This document shows positions 23,673-33,029 of a stretch of DNA of 40,062 bases, piece by piece. The notes below the pieces were generated by a model, which saw nothing but the letters and a program-made list of their open reading frames with translations, was not told where the DNA came from and did no database searches. The position numbers and the translations under genes were made by a program. Each line of letters opens with the position of its first letter. Positions within the stretch are counted from its first letter, which is position 1. The stretch comes from an uncultured Bacteroidales bacterium. Lineage in GTDB: Bacteria; Bacteroidota; Bacteroidia; Bacteroidales; Paludibacteraceae. The DNA is taken from positions 1 to 40,062 of the forward strand of contig CAMIZK010000007.1 of assembly GCA_946403315.1 (NCBI GenBank), read 5' to 3'.

Positions 23673-25847
23673 ATGCGGAATCAGTTATGCACATACGGAT
23701 TATGGATCGTGACGGTGGTGATGTTAGTGTCATGCAACGCCACGAAATTCGTGCCGGAAGGGCAGTATCTGCTCAACAAGGCACGGGTGAAGTGTGTGGA
23801 TGACAAGAACGTGTCCGGTATCGAGTTACGCAGTTACCTGCGTCAACGGCAGAACACCGAGATCTTCGGTTTTTGGAAATTACAACTGGATGTGTATAAC
23901 ACCGCTCCGGCAGATACGACGACCAAGTCCAAGAAACGCTTGGCCGAGAATGCCCATAAGATGGGTGAAGCGCCCGTCATCTATGATGAGGACCTGACAC
24001 GCGTCAGCATGCAGCAACTCAAGCAGCAGATGAATAACATGGGTTATTTCCAGGCCGAAGTGGACACGGTTAAGGAGATCAAAGGTCGTAAGATCAACCT
24101 CACCTATCTCGTTACCGCGCATGCACCGTATCATCTGCGGCATTACGAGGTGGACATCCCCTGGGAGGATGTGCGGAAGATTGCTGAAGACGGTCACTGC
24201 CAGATCCATGAGGGGGATCAGTTCTCCACGGCGGACCTGGATGCGGAACGGGAACGGATCTCCACCGTCATGCGTAACCGGGGTTATTTCCATTTCGAGA
24301 AATCGATGCTGGAGTTCACCGCTGACAGTGCATTCAATACCAAGGAAGTGGATGTGAAGATCCACATGGCAAAGTACGTCGATTATCTCGATTCGGCGGC
24401 ACTCAAACAGTTGCATACCCAGTACTCCATTCGGAACGTGGCGTTTCATCTGGATAAGAAACATTTCCTGCGGCAAGGACAACTCAAACGTGCCTGCCGT
24501 ATTCAGGAAGGCAGCCGTTACGCCGACTGGCGCGTCGAACGCACCTATGCACGCATGAACGCGTTACCGCCGGTGAAGTACGTCGATATCGCCTTTACGC
24601 CGGTGGCGGACTCGTTGCTGGACTGCGATATCACCATTTCCCGTGGTAAACTGAACTCTATCTCAGCGGAAGTGGAGGGTACGTATAGTGCCGGAGACTG
24701 GGGACTGGCAGCGGAATTGAACTATTCCAACAAGAATATCTTCCGCGGTGCCGAAGTGCTGAACGTCGGTGCACGTGCGTCGTACGAATGGCGTGCCAAC
24801 GGAGGACGGGCATTGGAGGCACGTGCCGAAGCCGGTATTCTCTTCGCTTCGCAGGTGCGTGTCAACGTGGCGTATAACTACCAGCAGCGACCGGAGGAAT
24901 ATACCCGGACTATTGCTAATGCCAGTCTCGGTTATGCCGTGCCGCGCAGACCCGGTTCGAGATGGACACATGTGTTTAATTTAGTAGACTTCAATTATAT
25001 CTACGTGCCGTGGATGTCCGATAAGTTCAGGAAGGAGTTTTTGGATAAGTCTTCGGTGCTGCTGTCCAGTTATGAGGACCATTTCATCATGGACTGGAGT
25101 TATTTCGGCTCTTATTCGACCTACAGCGCCCGTAATCCCAATAAGTCGTTTTTGCAATTCGGCGTGCGTGTAGAGACCGCTGGTAACTTCCTTTACGGAC
25201 TGGCCAAACTGACCAACTTCCCCACCGACGACTATGGCCATTACACGATGGGTAAGATCTCGTTTGCGCAGTATGCCAAGGGCGATATTAACTTCACCTA
25301 CCACGGAATCATTGAACCGGAGCATCATCTGGTGGGACACATCGGTCTCGGTGTGGCGGTGCCGTACCTCAATGCCGACGTGCTGCCGTTTGAGAAACGC
25401 TATTTTGCCGGCGGATCGAACAGTATTCGTGGATGGCAGGCACGAACCTTAGGTCCGGGTGCCTTCCATTCCAATGAGACGGCGATGCTGTATGACCTGC
25501 AGGTGGGGGATATCAAGTTGGACCTCAACCTCGAATACCGCTACAAGGTGCTGTCATTCCTGGAACTGGCGGCGTTCCTCGATGCGGGAAACATATGGAC
25601 TATACGGGACTATGACAAACAGCCGGATGGCACTTTCCATTTCGATACGTTCTACAAGCAGATCGCCTGGAGTTACGGTATCGGTGTCCGTTTTGACCTG
25701 TCGTTGCTCATTTTCCGTATTGACTTCGGTGTCAAACTCCATGACCCGTCGCGTATTTGGGAGAACAAACAATGGCGTACCGTTCCCAACGGTTTGGGTT
25801 GGAAGGACGATATGACGCTGCATTTCGCAATAGGATATCCTTTCTGA
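23673..25847 (+). CDS. tamL: TamL-type Omp85 (BamA/TamA family) outer-membrane lipoprotein
   Basis: A 724-residue outer-membrane assembly protein. The signal sequence ends MLVSC with Cys21 lipidated, which distinguishes the Bacteroidota TamL form from proteobacterial TamA. The N-terminal CNATKFVPEGQYLLNKARV is typical of this group. Residues about 30-320 contain POTRA-like repeats (MGYFQAEVDTVKEIKGRKINLTYLV, MRNRGYFHFEKSMLEF). Residues about 330-724 are the 16-strand barrel, with the lid-loop motif RYFAGGSNSIRGWQART (an RGW form of the conserved VRGY/F) and the terminal strand ending FAIGYPF, a C-terminal aromatic as needed for Bam recognition. Together with lpxK and msbA downstream it points to an envelope operon. 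The neighbouring tamB partner is not present here. Confidence 0.92.
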   Translation: MRNQLCTYGLWIVTVVMLVSCNATKFVPEGQYLLNKARVKCVDDKNVSGIELRSYLRQRQNTEIFGFWKLQLDVYNTAPADTTTKSKKRLAENAHKMGEAPVIYDEDLTRVSMQQLKQQMNNMGYFQAEVDTVKEIKGRKINLTYLVTAHAPYHLRHYEVDIPWEDVRKIAEDGHCQIHEGDQFSTADLDAERERISTVMRNRGYFHFEKSMLEFTADSAFNTKEVDVKIHMAKYVDYLDSAALKQLHTQYSIRNVAFHLDKKHFLRQGQLKRACRIQEGSRYADWRVERTYARMNALPPVKYVDIAFTPVADSLLDCDITISRGKLNSISAEVEGTYSAGDWGLAAELNYSNKNIFRGAEVLNVGARASYEWRANGGRALEARAEAGILFASQVRVNVAYNYQQRPEEYTRTIANASLGYAVPRRPGSRWTHVFNLVDFNYIYVPWMSDKFRKEFLDKSSVLLSSYEDHFIMDWSYFGSYSTYSARNPNKSFLQFGVRVETAGNFLYGLAKLTNFPTDDYGHYTMGKISFAQYAKGDINFTYHGIIEPEHHLVGHIGLGVAVPYLNADVLPFEKRYFAGGSNSIRGWQARTLGPGAFHSNETAMLYDLQVGDIKLDLNLEYRYKVLSFLELAAFLDAGNIWTIRDYDKQPDGTFHFDTFYKQIAWSYGIGVRFDLSLLIFRIDFGVKLHDPSRIWENKQWRTVPNGLGWKDDMTLHFAIGYPF

Positions 25848-25849
25848 GT

Positions 25850-26488
25850 ATGCTGAAGGCGCAGATGATAAAAGGCCTGGCGGAAGCCGGTTGTGATGAG
25901 GCGGGAAGAGGACCGTTGGCAGGCAGTGTGTTTTGTGCGGCGGTGATACTGGATCCGGAAAGGGTAGAGCAGGTACCGGAGTTTGCATGGCTCAATGACT
26001 CCAAGCAGTTGACGGAGAAGCAACGGGAAGCCTTACGACCGGTCATTGAACGGGAAGCCGTCAGTTGGGCGGTGGTGGAAGTGAGTGCCCGGGAGATCGA
26101 TGAACGAAATATCTTACAATGCTCTATCCTCGGGATGCAACGAGCATTGGATCAACTGACCGTTCGACCGCAACATATTCTGGTGGACGGAAATAAATGG
26201 AAACCCTACGTGCCGGAGGGGGAGTTATTGGAGATTCCGGCAGACACGGTGGTGCATGGTGATGCCACGTATATGTCGATAGCGGCGGCCAGTGTGCTAG
26301 CCAAAACCTATCGGGATGAATATATGCTGCGGCTGCACGCCGAATATCCGCAGTACGGTTGGGATACTAACAAAGGCTATCCGACGGCGGAACATTATGC
26401 GGCCTTGCGTCGGTACGGCGTTACCCCTTATCACCGATTAACATTTAATCTGAAGTTAGATGAACAAACTATTCACCATTCCGCTTAG
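25850..26488 (+). CDS. rnhB: Ribonuclease HII
   Basis: A 212-residue enzyme that nicks RNA in RNA-DNA hybrids, including single ribonucleotides in DNA. The catalytic residues are visible: Asp16-Glu17 in GCDEAGRGPLAG, Asp113 in ILVDGN, and Asp156 in SVLAKTYRDEYM. Length is normal. The start was placed at the ATG 2 bp after tamL; an ATG five codons on (25865) is also possible, and an in-frame upstream ATG inside tamL (25757) is unlikely. Its 3' end overlaps lpxK by 29 bp. Confidence 0.95.
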   Translation: MLKAQMIKGLAEAGCDEAGRGPLAGSVFCAAVILDPERVEQVPEFAWLNDSKQLTEKQREALRPVIEREAVSWAVVEVSAREIDERNILQCSILGMQRALDQLTVRPQHILVDGNKWKPYVPEGELLEIPADTVVHGDATYMSIAAASVLAKTYRDEYMLRLHAEYPQYGWDTNKGYPTAEHYAALRRYGVTPYHRLTFNLKLDEQTIHHSA

Positions 26489-27473
26489 CGGGTTATACAA
26501 AACAGGCGTTTACCTGCGCCATGTGCTGTATGACCAACACCTGCTCCTTTCCCATGCGGTGGAGGTGCCGACGATCTGTGTGGGTAACCTGGCTGTGGGA
26601 GGAACGGGAAAGACACCGATGACCGCGTATATCGTGCAGTTGCTGCTGGACAACGGTTACCACCCGGCGGTGCTCTCCCGGGGGTACAAACGCAAGACAC
26701 GCGGTTTTGTGATGGCAGACAGTTACTCGACTGTGAACACTATCGGTGACGAGGCGATGCAGATGCATCGGGCATTTCCGGATGTGCCGGTGGCGGTGTG
26801 TGAGAACCGGGTGAGAGGTGTGAAGCAGTTGAAGCGGCAGTTCGATAACCTCGATGTGATCGTGCTGGACGATGCCCTTCAGCACCGTGCTATTCGTTGT
26901 GGTTTTCATGTGCTGCTGACCCCTTATGACCGGCTCTATATCGACGATCATATGCTGCCTTGGGGACGACTGCGTGACCTGCCGTCGAGGGCACTCAAAG
27001 TGGAGACGGTGGTGGTGACCAAGTGTCCGGAAGGGATCCAGCCGATCGATATGCGGGTGGTGGATAACCGGCTCCATCTGCCTTCTTACCAGCAACTGCA
27101 TTTTGCTGGAATAGCTTATGCGCCGATGGAACAGGAAGGTGTACCCTTAGTGCTCTGCGGCATTGCGCATCCGGAATATATGATGGATCATGTGCGCCAA
27201 CAGTACCCTAATGCGGAACTTATGGCCTATCCGGATCATCATCGGTATAGCGCCAAGGATATCGACCGTATCCTGGCAGCGGCAAAGAATTTTGACTTTG
27301 TGCTTACTACCGAGAAAGACCTGCAACGGTTACGCACGACGGTATTGGTGGAACGACTGCAAGCGCAAGGAAAGCGCTTGATAGCACTGCCGATACGCAC
27401 CCGGTTCTATACGCCGCATGAGAATTTTGATCGGCAGATATTGACTTACGTACGAGAAAACAAAAAACGATAA
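26460..27473 (+). CDS. lpxK: Tetraacyldisaccharide 4'-kinase
   Basis: A 337-residue inner-membrane-associated kinase that phosphorylates the 4' position of the lipid A disaccharide precursor. An N-terminal hydrophobic stretch (residues 1-30) is followed by the Walker A motif in GNLAVGGTGKTPM (about residues 42-54), then SRGYKRKT and VIVLDDALQHR, where most relatives have DDGFQHR. The C-terminal AAAKNFDFVLTTEKDLQRL is also characteristic. It overlaps rnhB by 29 bp and is followed by msbA after 1 bp, an arrangement that links lipid A synthesis to its export. Confidence 0.95.
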   Translation: MNKLFTIPLSGLYKTGVYLRHVLYDQHLLLSHAVEVPTICVGNLAVGGTGKTPMTAYIVQLLLDNGYHPAVLSRGYKRKTRGFVMADSYSTVNTIGDEAMQMHRAFPDVPVAVCENRVRGVKQLKRQFDNLDVIVLDDALQHRAIRCGFHVLLTPYDRLYIDDHMLPWGRLRDLPSRALKVETVVVTKCPEGIQPIDMRVVDNRLHLPSYQQLHFAGIAYAPMEQEGVPLVLCGIAHPEYMMDHVRQQYPNAELMAYPDHHRYSAKDIDRILAAAKNFDFVLTTEKDLQRLRTTVLVERLQAQGKRLIALPIRTRFYTPHENFDRQILTYVRENKKR

Positions 27474-27474
27474 C

Positions 27475-29331
27475 ATGCATTTTATCCAACTCATAAAACG
27501 ATTCGTGCCGCCGTATAAGGGATACATGGCGTTGAATATCTTTTTTAATATCCTTTCGACCATCCTATCCCTTTTCTCCTTTGCCGCCATCATTCCGGTG
27601 CTGCGGATCCTCTTTGGCCTTACCGCCAATGAGTCCATCTGGACCGAACTGAGTGAGGTAAGCGGTATTCAGGAGACCTTGGCAGCTATTCGCGGAAACC
27701 TCTACTGCATCCTCAATAACCTCATCATTGTCGAAGGACCCGGGTATGTGCTGATGTGGTTAGGCATCTTCTTGGTCTTCATGACGGGACTGAAATGCCT
27801 CACCGCTTGGTTGGCCAATTACTTCATGGTGCCCATACGCACGGGTGTCTTACGGGATCTGAGGCAGCAGTTGTATAACAAAGTGCTCTCTTTACCGATG
27901 GGTTATTTCACCGAGGCACGTCGTGGCGATGTGATCTCGAGGATGACCAATGACGTGAATGAGGTGGAGGCCTCCATCATGTCGGCACTTGATATTCTGT
28001 TCAAAAACCCCATCATGATCTTCTTCTACCTGCTGACGATGTTCATCATCTCCTGGCAGTTGACGCTCTTCGTGATGGCTTTATTGCCCATCGCTATCTT
28101 CTGCATCGGACGGCTCGGTCGGTCGCTCAAACGGGCGTCCACCAAAGGACAGGAACAGAATGCCGAGATCCTTTCCTCTATCGATGAGACCTTGTTAGGC
28201 CTGCGCGTGGTGAAAGGATTTAATGCACAGGACAAGCAACGGACACGGTTCAATAAACTGATCAATGCCACTCGTGCCACCTTCAATCGTATCAACCGTC
28301 GGTATTATTTGGCGCATCCCTTATCGGAGTTCTTGGGCACTACCCTCATTGCCGTCATCCTGTGGTTCGGTGGAACCCTCATCTTGCAACATAACGCCAC
28401 CATCGATGCGTCCACGTTCATCTATTACCTCGTCATCTTCTATTCGATCATCAACCCGGCCAAGGACCTGAGCAAAGCGTCTTACGGTATCCGGCGAGGA
28501 ATGGCATCACTCGAACGTATTGACACCATCCTCAATACACAGTCGAACATCGAAGAACCGGCACAACCGCAACCGGTGAAGTTTGAGAAAGAGGTGGCTT
28601 TTGACCACGTGCATTTTGCGTACCAGCAAGATCGAGAAGTACTGACGGATATTAACTTAGTGATCCCTAAAGGGCAGACGGTGGCATTGGTGGGTCAATC
28701 CGGTGGCGGTAAGACGACGCTCACCGATCTCGTGCCGCGGTTTTATGACCCGGTGAGCGGTAAGGTCACTATCGATGATACGGACATCCGGCAGTTCAGC
28801 ACGCATGACTTGCGGGAACAGATGGGTATCGTCAGTCAGGAACCGATCCTCTTTAACGACACCGTCTATAACAATATTACCTTTGGTGTGGATACCACCC
28901 AACCGGCAACGAAGGGCATGACCTGGCAGCAGGCAGTGGAACAAGCCGCCCGTATCGCCAATGCCACAGAGTTCATTGACCGTATGCCGGATGGGTATCA
29001 GACCGTGATAGGTGACCGTGGATCCCGTCTGTCGGGTGGACAACGTCAACGACTCTCCATTGCTCGTGCGATCTTGAAGAACCCGCCGATCCTGATCCTG
29101 GATGAGGCGACTTCGGCTTTGGATAGTGAATCGGAGAAATTAGTGCAGGAAGCCTTGGAGCACTTGATGAAAGACCGTACGACGCTTGTTGTAGCGCATC
29201 GTCTGTCCACTATCAAACATGCGGATCTCATCTGCGTAGTGCATGAAGGACGCATTGTGGAACAGGGTACGCATGAACAACTCTATAAGTTAGGAGGATA
29301 CTATACCAAACTGGTCGATATGCAACAATGA
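27475..29331 (+). CDS. msbA: Lipid A export-type ABC transporter (MsbA-like)
   Basis: A 618-residue half-transporter with an N-terminal six-helix membrane domain (about residues 18-330) and a C-terminal ATPase. Walker A is GQSGGGKTT (about 407-415), the signature is RLSGGQRQRLS (about 518-528), Walker B is ILILDEATSALD (about 538-549), and the H-loop is VVAHRLST. There is a long segment between the first two helices (ANESIWTELSEVSG...). MsbA flips lipid A-core across the inner membrane; neighbouring lpxK supports that role, although a drug-exporter role cannot be excluded by sequence alone. Its stop overlaps mnmA by 4 bp. Confidence 0.92.
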   Translation: MHFIQLIKRFVPPYKGYMALNIFFNILSTILSLFSFAAIIPVLRILFGLTANESIWTELSEVSGIQETLAAIRGNLYCILNNLIIVEGPGYVLMWLGIFLVFMTGLKCLTAWLANYFMVPIRTGVLRDLRQQLYNKVLSLPMGYFTEARRGDVISRMTNDVNEVEASIMSALDILFKNPIMIFFYLLTMFIISWQLTLFVMALLPIAIFCIGRLGRSLKRASTKGQEQNAEILSSIDETLLGLRVVKGFNAQDKQRTRFNKLINATRATFNRINRRYYLAHPLSEFLGTTLIAVILWFGGTLILQHNATIDASTFIYYLVIFYSIINPAKDLSKASYGIRRGMASLERIDTILNTQSNIEEPAQPQPVKFEKEVAFDHVHFAYQQDREVLTDINLVIPKGQTVALVGQSGGGKTTLTDLVPRFYDPVSGKVTIDDTDIRQFSTHDLREQMGIVSQEPILFNDTVYNNITFGVDTTQPATKGMTWQQAVEQAARIANATEFIDRMPDGYQTVIGDRGSRLSGGQRQRLSIARAILKNPPILILDEATSALDSESEKLVQEALEHLMKDRTTLVVAHRLSTIKHADLICVVHEGRIVEQGTHEQLYKLGGYYTKLVDMQQ

Positions 29332-30392
29332 AAAAGCGTGTTTTACTCGGAATGTCCGGCGGAATTGACTCCACCGTCAGTGCCATGCTTCTTCTTGAGC
29401 AGGGCTATGAAGTGGTAGGTGTCACCTTCCGTACCTATGACTCGATGAAAGAGTCGTGCATCGCTAAGGAGAAAGGTTGTTGTACGATCGAATCCATCAT
29501 GGAGGCAAAGCATAACGCCGAGAAGATGGGTTTTGAGCATCATATCGTGGACTTCCGGGAGACCTTCCATCGTTGTGTGATACAGAACTTCATTGACGAG
29601 TACATGGCCGGTCGGACACCCAACCCCTGCGTGCTGTGTAACAGTACCATCAAATGGGGCGAGATGTTACATTTGGCCGATGAGATGGGTTGCGACTATA
29701 TCGCTACCGGTCATTACGCCCGCATCGCAGAACGTGACGGACATGTGTACTTGCGCATGGGGGCGGATACGAAGAAAGATCAGACCTATTTCCTGTGGAT
29801 GCTGACCGAAGAGCAATTGAAACGGACGATCTTCCCCTTAGGTGAGTACACAAAGGATCAAGTGCGTGAGATTGCTCGGCAACACGGTTATGAGCAATTG
29901 GCGGTTAAGAAAGAGAGTCAGGAAATCTGTTTCATTCCCAACGATGACTACCGTGCCTTCCTGCGCACGCATGTGCCTGATTATAACGAACGCGTGCATG
30001 CGGGCGAATATGTCGATGCGCAAGGCAATGTATTGGGTATGCACGAAGGTTATGTCAACTACACCATCGGACAACGCAAAGGTTTAGGCATTGCGCTCGG
30101 TCATCCGGCCTATATCACGCATATCGATGCCGCCACGAATCGTATCACCTTAGGTACCAATGACGATATGCTAGCGACGGAGTTACTTTTTAAACCGTCG
30201 GTATCCCGGTATCCCGGTGTCCCGGTATCCGGACTAACAGCAAAAGTCCGTTACCGTTCGCAAGCCGTTCCCGTGAAAAAGATAGACGGGAATTGCATGG
30301 AATTTGCAACTCCCGTCTGGGGTATCACTCCCGGTCAGTCAGTAGTGATCTATTCGGACGATTTGGTTGTGGGCGGAGGAATAATCCTATAA
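29328..30392 (+). CDS. mnmA: tRNA-specific 2-thiouridylase MnmA
   Basis: A 354-residue enzyme that thiolates U34 of tRNA-Lys, Glu and Gln. The PP-loop ATPase motif is GMSGGIDS (residues 8-15). The catalytic cysteines are Cys104 in NPCVLCNSTIKW and Cys201 in ESQEICFIP; YIATGHYAR and YTIGQRKGLG are also diagnostic. Length is normal. A short TATCCCGG-type repeat at 30200-30232 encodes SRYPGVPVSG between the central and C-terminal domains. It is the last gene of the long plus-strand run and converges on rubrerythrin with only 24 bp between the stops. Confidence 0.96.
   Translation: MKKRVLLGMSGGIDSTVSAMLLLEQGYEVVGVTFRTYDSMKESCIAKEKGCCTIESIMEAKHNAEKMGFEHHIVDFRETFHRCVIQNFIDEYMAGRTPNPCVLCNSTIKWGEMLHLADEMGCDYIATGHYARIAERDGHVYLRMGADTKKDQTYFLWMLTEEQLKRTIFPLGEYTKDQVREIARQHGYEQLAVKKESQEICFIPNDDYRAFLRTHVPDYNERVHAGEYVDAQGNVLGMHEGYVNYTIGQRKGLGIALGHPAYITHIDAATNRITLGTNDDMLATELLFKPSVSRYPGVPVSGLTAKVRYRSQAVPVKKIDGNCMEFATPVWGITPGQSVVIYSDDLVVGGGIIL
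30200..30232 (+). repeat. Short tandem repeat inside mnmA
   Basis: Four near copies of GGTATCCC or GGTGTCCC in frame. A different tandem repeat, CCTATAACC/TCTCACC, covers the mnmA stop and the convergent spacer at about 30388-30416. Confidence 0.7.
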
Positions 30393-30416
30393 CCTCTCAC
30401 CTATAACCTTTCACCT

Positions 30417-30965
30417 TTATTTACCGAAATAACGTTTGTACAGACCTTCAAAGCCTTTACCGTGGCGTGCTTCGTCGCGTGCCATCTCATGTACCGTGTC
30501 ATGAATCGGATCGAGGTCGAGTTCTTTCGCACGTTTCGCGATCTTGAACTTATCTTCGCATGCACCTGCCTCAGCCATCATACGTTTCTCCAAGTTGGTC
30601 TTGGTGTCCCATACGATCTCACCGAGCAGTTCTGCAAAACGGGAAGCATGATCCGCCTCTTCGTAAGCATACTGACGAAAAGCAGCTGCGATCTCCGGAT
30701 AACCTTCACGATCCGCTTGACGAGCCATTGCTAGGTATTGACCTACCTCGGAGCACTCACCCATGAAGTGAGCACGCAGACCTTCAGCAATAATCGGATC
30801 CTTCACGTCTTTTGCTACACCTAAGATATGCTCGCAAACGAAGTTGAGTTTGTCGTCGGAAGCAACCTTCCATTCTACGATTTGTTTACATTGCGGACAA
30901 CGCTCCGGAGCCTCTGCGCCTTCGTGTACATAACCGCAGATCGGGCAAATGAATTTCTTTGTCAT
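30417..30965 (-). CDS. rbr: Rubrerythrin with N-terminal rubredoxin domain
   Basis: A 182-residue non-heme iron peroxidase that reduces hydrogen peroxide in anaerobes. The rubredoxin-like zinc/iron site is at the N-terminus ([18 protein letters not shown]; residues about 4-27), so this is the reverse rubrerythrin order. The ferritin-like four-helix domain follows, with di-iron ligands in [20 protein letters not shown] and DEARHGKGF. The start at 30963-30965 was chosen because it begins MTKKFICP; an upstream in-frame ATG would lie in the promoter. The promoter at 31010-31042 overlaps the sulP terminator. Confidence 0.94.
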   Translation of the reverse strand: MTKKFICPICGYVHEGAEAPERCPQCKQIVEWKVASDDKLNFVCEHILGVAKDVKDPIIAEGLRAHFMGECSEVGQYLAMARQADREGYPEIAAAFRQYAYEEADHASRFAELLGEIVWDTKTNLEKRMMAEAGACEDKFKIAKRAKELDLDPIHDTVHEMARDEARHGKGFEGLYKRYFGK

Positions 30966-31009
30966 TGTTGTAATGATTTTAGGGTTAATAATAAGATTCA
31001 ATTCACGTT

Positions 31010-31042
31010 GCAAAGATACACAAAAAAAATGACATACGCAAA
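31010..31042 (-). promoter_or_regulatory. Promoter of rubrerythrin
   Basis: On the minus strand TTTG (31039-31042), 20 bp, TATCTTTGC (31010-31018). The -33 box falls in the loop of the hairpin that ends sulP. Confidence 0.85.
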
Positions 31043-31060
31043 TATATGTCATTTTTTTTT
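31022..31060 (-). terminator. Terminator of sulP overlapping the rubrerythrin promoter
   Basis: ATGACATA (31029-31036) pairs with TATGTCAT (31045-31052) around loop CGCAAATA, and the stem extends through an A8/T8 run on either side. It begins 3 bp beyond the sulP stop codon. Confidence 0.8.
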
Positions 31061-31062
31061 GA

Positions 31063-32784
31063 TTATTTCTTCTGATCCAGTATTTCTTGTGCTCTTTTTA
31101 GTGCTACGTGGATGTTCGGACAGATATTCTCGGGATTCATCTGCTCCTCAATGCCACCTTTCACTAACTGCTTATGCACGTGTTCCTTGACACCGGACAG
31201 AATGATGGTCATACCCTCTTTATGTGACCGCTGGATGAGCATGCTCAGGTTATGCAAGGCTGTCGAATCGACGAACGGCACCTTACGCATACGGATAATA
31301 CGGATCGGGTACTTGTCTCCCGGCACATGCGTCATGATGTCATCGAAACGGTTGGCAATACCGAAGAAATACGGACCGTCGATCTCATATACTTCGACTC
31401 CTTCGGGGATCGTTAGATGCTCTAAGTTATACTGCACCTCGGTGTCCTCATTCGGGTCGATTTCCTTATGCAAGGTGCGAATATGGGTCTGCTCGTTGGT
31501 GCGCATGAGGAAGAGCACCATAGCTAACAGGATACCTACTTCTATTGCGACTGTCAGGTCAAAGATTACGGTCAGGAAGAACGTGATCAGCAGAACCCAA
31601 AGATCTCTGTTCGGATGCTTGATCAGTCCCCGAATGGTCTTCCATCCCGACATTGAATACGCCACCATGATCAGTACCGCTGCCAGACACGCCATCGGGA
31701 TCATGCTCACTAACGAACCTAAGAACAGCAGCACCAGCATCAGTACCACCGCATGGATGATACCGGCAACCGGCGTACGACCTCCGTTGTTGATGTTTGT
31801 CATCGTACGAGCAATGGCGCCGGTAGCAGGAATTCCGCCAAAGAAAGGCACTGCCACGTTCGCTATACCCTGTGCAATGAGTTCGGTGTTGGAGTTATGC
31901 TTGTCACCGATCACACCGTCAGCTACGATGGCGGATAGCAAGGATTCGATAGCACCTAACATCGCGATGGTGAAGGCGGCAGGGAAGAGTTTCTGCACCA
32001 TCGTGAAGAACGTCTCTCCTTCCGGGATCGTCATGTCCGGTAACGAAGGTGCCGGGATGCCGTTCGGTAAAGCGAACTGGTCACCGATGGTGGTGATGCT
32101 TACTCCCCATGATTCCGGCGCGTACTCCTTCAGGAGCCAAACAGCAATGGTGGCAAACACAATGGCCGCCAGACTGCCCGGTACACGCTTGGTAAGTTTG
32201 GGCATGAAGATACAGATCAACAGCGAGAACACTCCGATACCCAAGGCCCAACCGTTCACATGTAAATGCTGGGCATAATAAGCCCATTTATCCACAAAGT
32301 TAGCCGGCACGTTCTCCAGTCCCATCCCGAAGAAATCATTCATCTGGGTGGAGAAGATCGTTAAGGCGATACCGGCGGTAAAACCGACGATGACAGGGTA
32401 GGGAACGAACTTGATGACCGATCCTAAGTGCGCCAGACCCATCAGGATCAGTAAGATACCAGCCATGATGGTGGCAATAGCCAGACCGGATACACCGAAC
32501 TGCTGAATAATGCCGTAGATGACGACAATGAAGGCTCCGGTAGGACCGCCTATCTGCACCTTACTGCCACCGAACACCGAGATCAACAGACCGGCGATGA
32601 TGGCGGTGATAAGACCTTCCGTAGGACCTACACCGGATGAGATACCGAAAGCGATGGCCAACGGTATAGCGACAATGCCCACGATCACACCTGCCAAAGC
32701 ATCCTGACCTAACTGACCAAGACTGTAATGACGAAGCGTTTGAAACAACTTCGGGGCAAAGACATCTTTAATATTGTATTGCAT
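31063..32784 (-). CDS. SulP-family anion transporter with STAS domain
   Basis: A 573-residue inner-membrane transporter. Residues about 25-430 contain the 10-14 membrane helices of the SulP/SLC26 fold ([43 protein letters not shown]). Residues about 440-560 are a C-terminal STAS domain; its usual phospho-acceptor region reads [12 protein letters not shown]. Substrates in the family include sulfate, bicarbonate and dicarboxylates, and the sequence alone does not decide. The start codon lies 34 bp after the tRNA-Gln terminator and no separate promoter is obvious, so it may depend on read-through. Confidence 0.92.
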   Translation of the reverse strand: MQYNIKDVFAPKLFQTLRHYSLGQLGQDALAGVIVGIVAIPLAIAFGISSGVGPTEGLITAIIAGLLISVFGGSKVQIGGPTGAFIVVIYGIIQQFGVSGLAIATIMAGILLILMGLAHLGSVIKFVPYPVIVGFTAGIALTIFSTQMNDFFGMGLENVPANFVDKWAYYAQHLHVNGWALGIGVFSLLICIFMPKLTKRVPGSLAAIVFATIAVWLLKEYAPESWGVSITTIGDQFALPNGIPAPSLPDMTIPEGETFFTMVQKLFPAAFTIAMLGAIESLLSAIVADGVIGDKHNSNTELIAQGIANVAVPFFGGIPATGAIARTMTNINNGGRTPVAGIIHAVVLMLVLLFLGSLVSMIPMACLAAVLIMVAYSMSGWKTIRGLIKHPNRDLWVLLITFFLTVIFDLTVAIEVGILLAMVLFLMRTNEQTHIRTLHKEIDPNEDTEVQYNLEHLTIPEGVEVYEIDGPYFFGIANRFDDIMTHVPGDKYPIRIIRMRKVPFVDSTALHNLSMLIQRSHKEGMTIILSGVKEHVHKQLVKGGIEEQMNPENICPNIHVALKRAQEILDQKK

Positions 32785-32817
32785 AGAGATTTGTTTGTTA
32801 TTCGTTTTTTCTCAAAA

Positions 32818-32841
32818 AAAGAGACCTTTCACGGTCTCTTT
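32818..32841 (-). terminator. Terminator of tRNA-Gln
   Basis: On the minus strand AAAGAGACC/GGTCTCTTT with loop GTGAAA, followed by a T-run. It separates the tRNA from sulP. Confidence 0.85.
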
Positions 32842-32854
32842 CTTCTCTCTTTTG

Positions 32855-32925
32855 TTGCCTAACCAGGACTCGAACCCAGACAGACAGAACCAGAATCTGT
32901 AGTGCTACCATTACACCATTAGGCA
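32855..32925 (-). tRNA. tRNA-Gln(CTG)
   Basis: Acceptor TGCCTAA/TTAGGCA has the weak U1-A72 pair typical of glutamine tRNAs. The anticodon stem is ACAGA/TCTGT with loop TTCTGGT (anticodon CTG), reading CAG codons. The T stem contains two G-U pairs. Confidence 0.92.
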
Positions 32926-32934
32926 AAAGCGGGT

Positions 32935-32967
32935 GCAAAAATACTGCTTTTTTCTGACATACGCAAA
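32935..32967 (-). promoter_or_regulatory. Promoter of tRNA-Gln
   Basis: On the minus strand TTTG (32964-32967), 20 bp, TATTTTTGC (32935-32943), with the full CGTATGTCA and GCAG spacer parts. Confidence 0.88.
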
Positions 32968-32980
32968 TATTTTTGCAAAA

Positions 32981-33001
32981 AAATGCAGAAAAAGTGCATT
33001 T
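32981..33001 (-). terminator. Terminator of pfp
   Basis: On the minus strand AAATGCA/TGCATTT with loop CTTTTTC, followed by TTTT. It ends 13 bp before the -33 box of the tRNA-Gln promoter. Confidence 0.7.
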
Positions 33002-33029
33002 TTGTACTTTTGCCCCTATATTTTACGGC

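Noticed and set aside
31112..32278. 388-codon plus-strand frame opposite sulP
   Set aside because: The minus strand encodes a clear SulP-STAS protein; the opposite frame is a codon-bias shadow.
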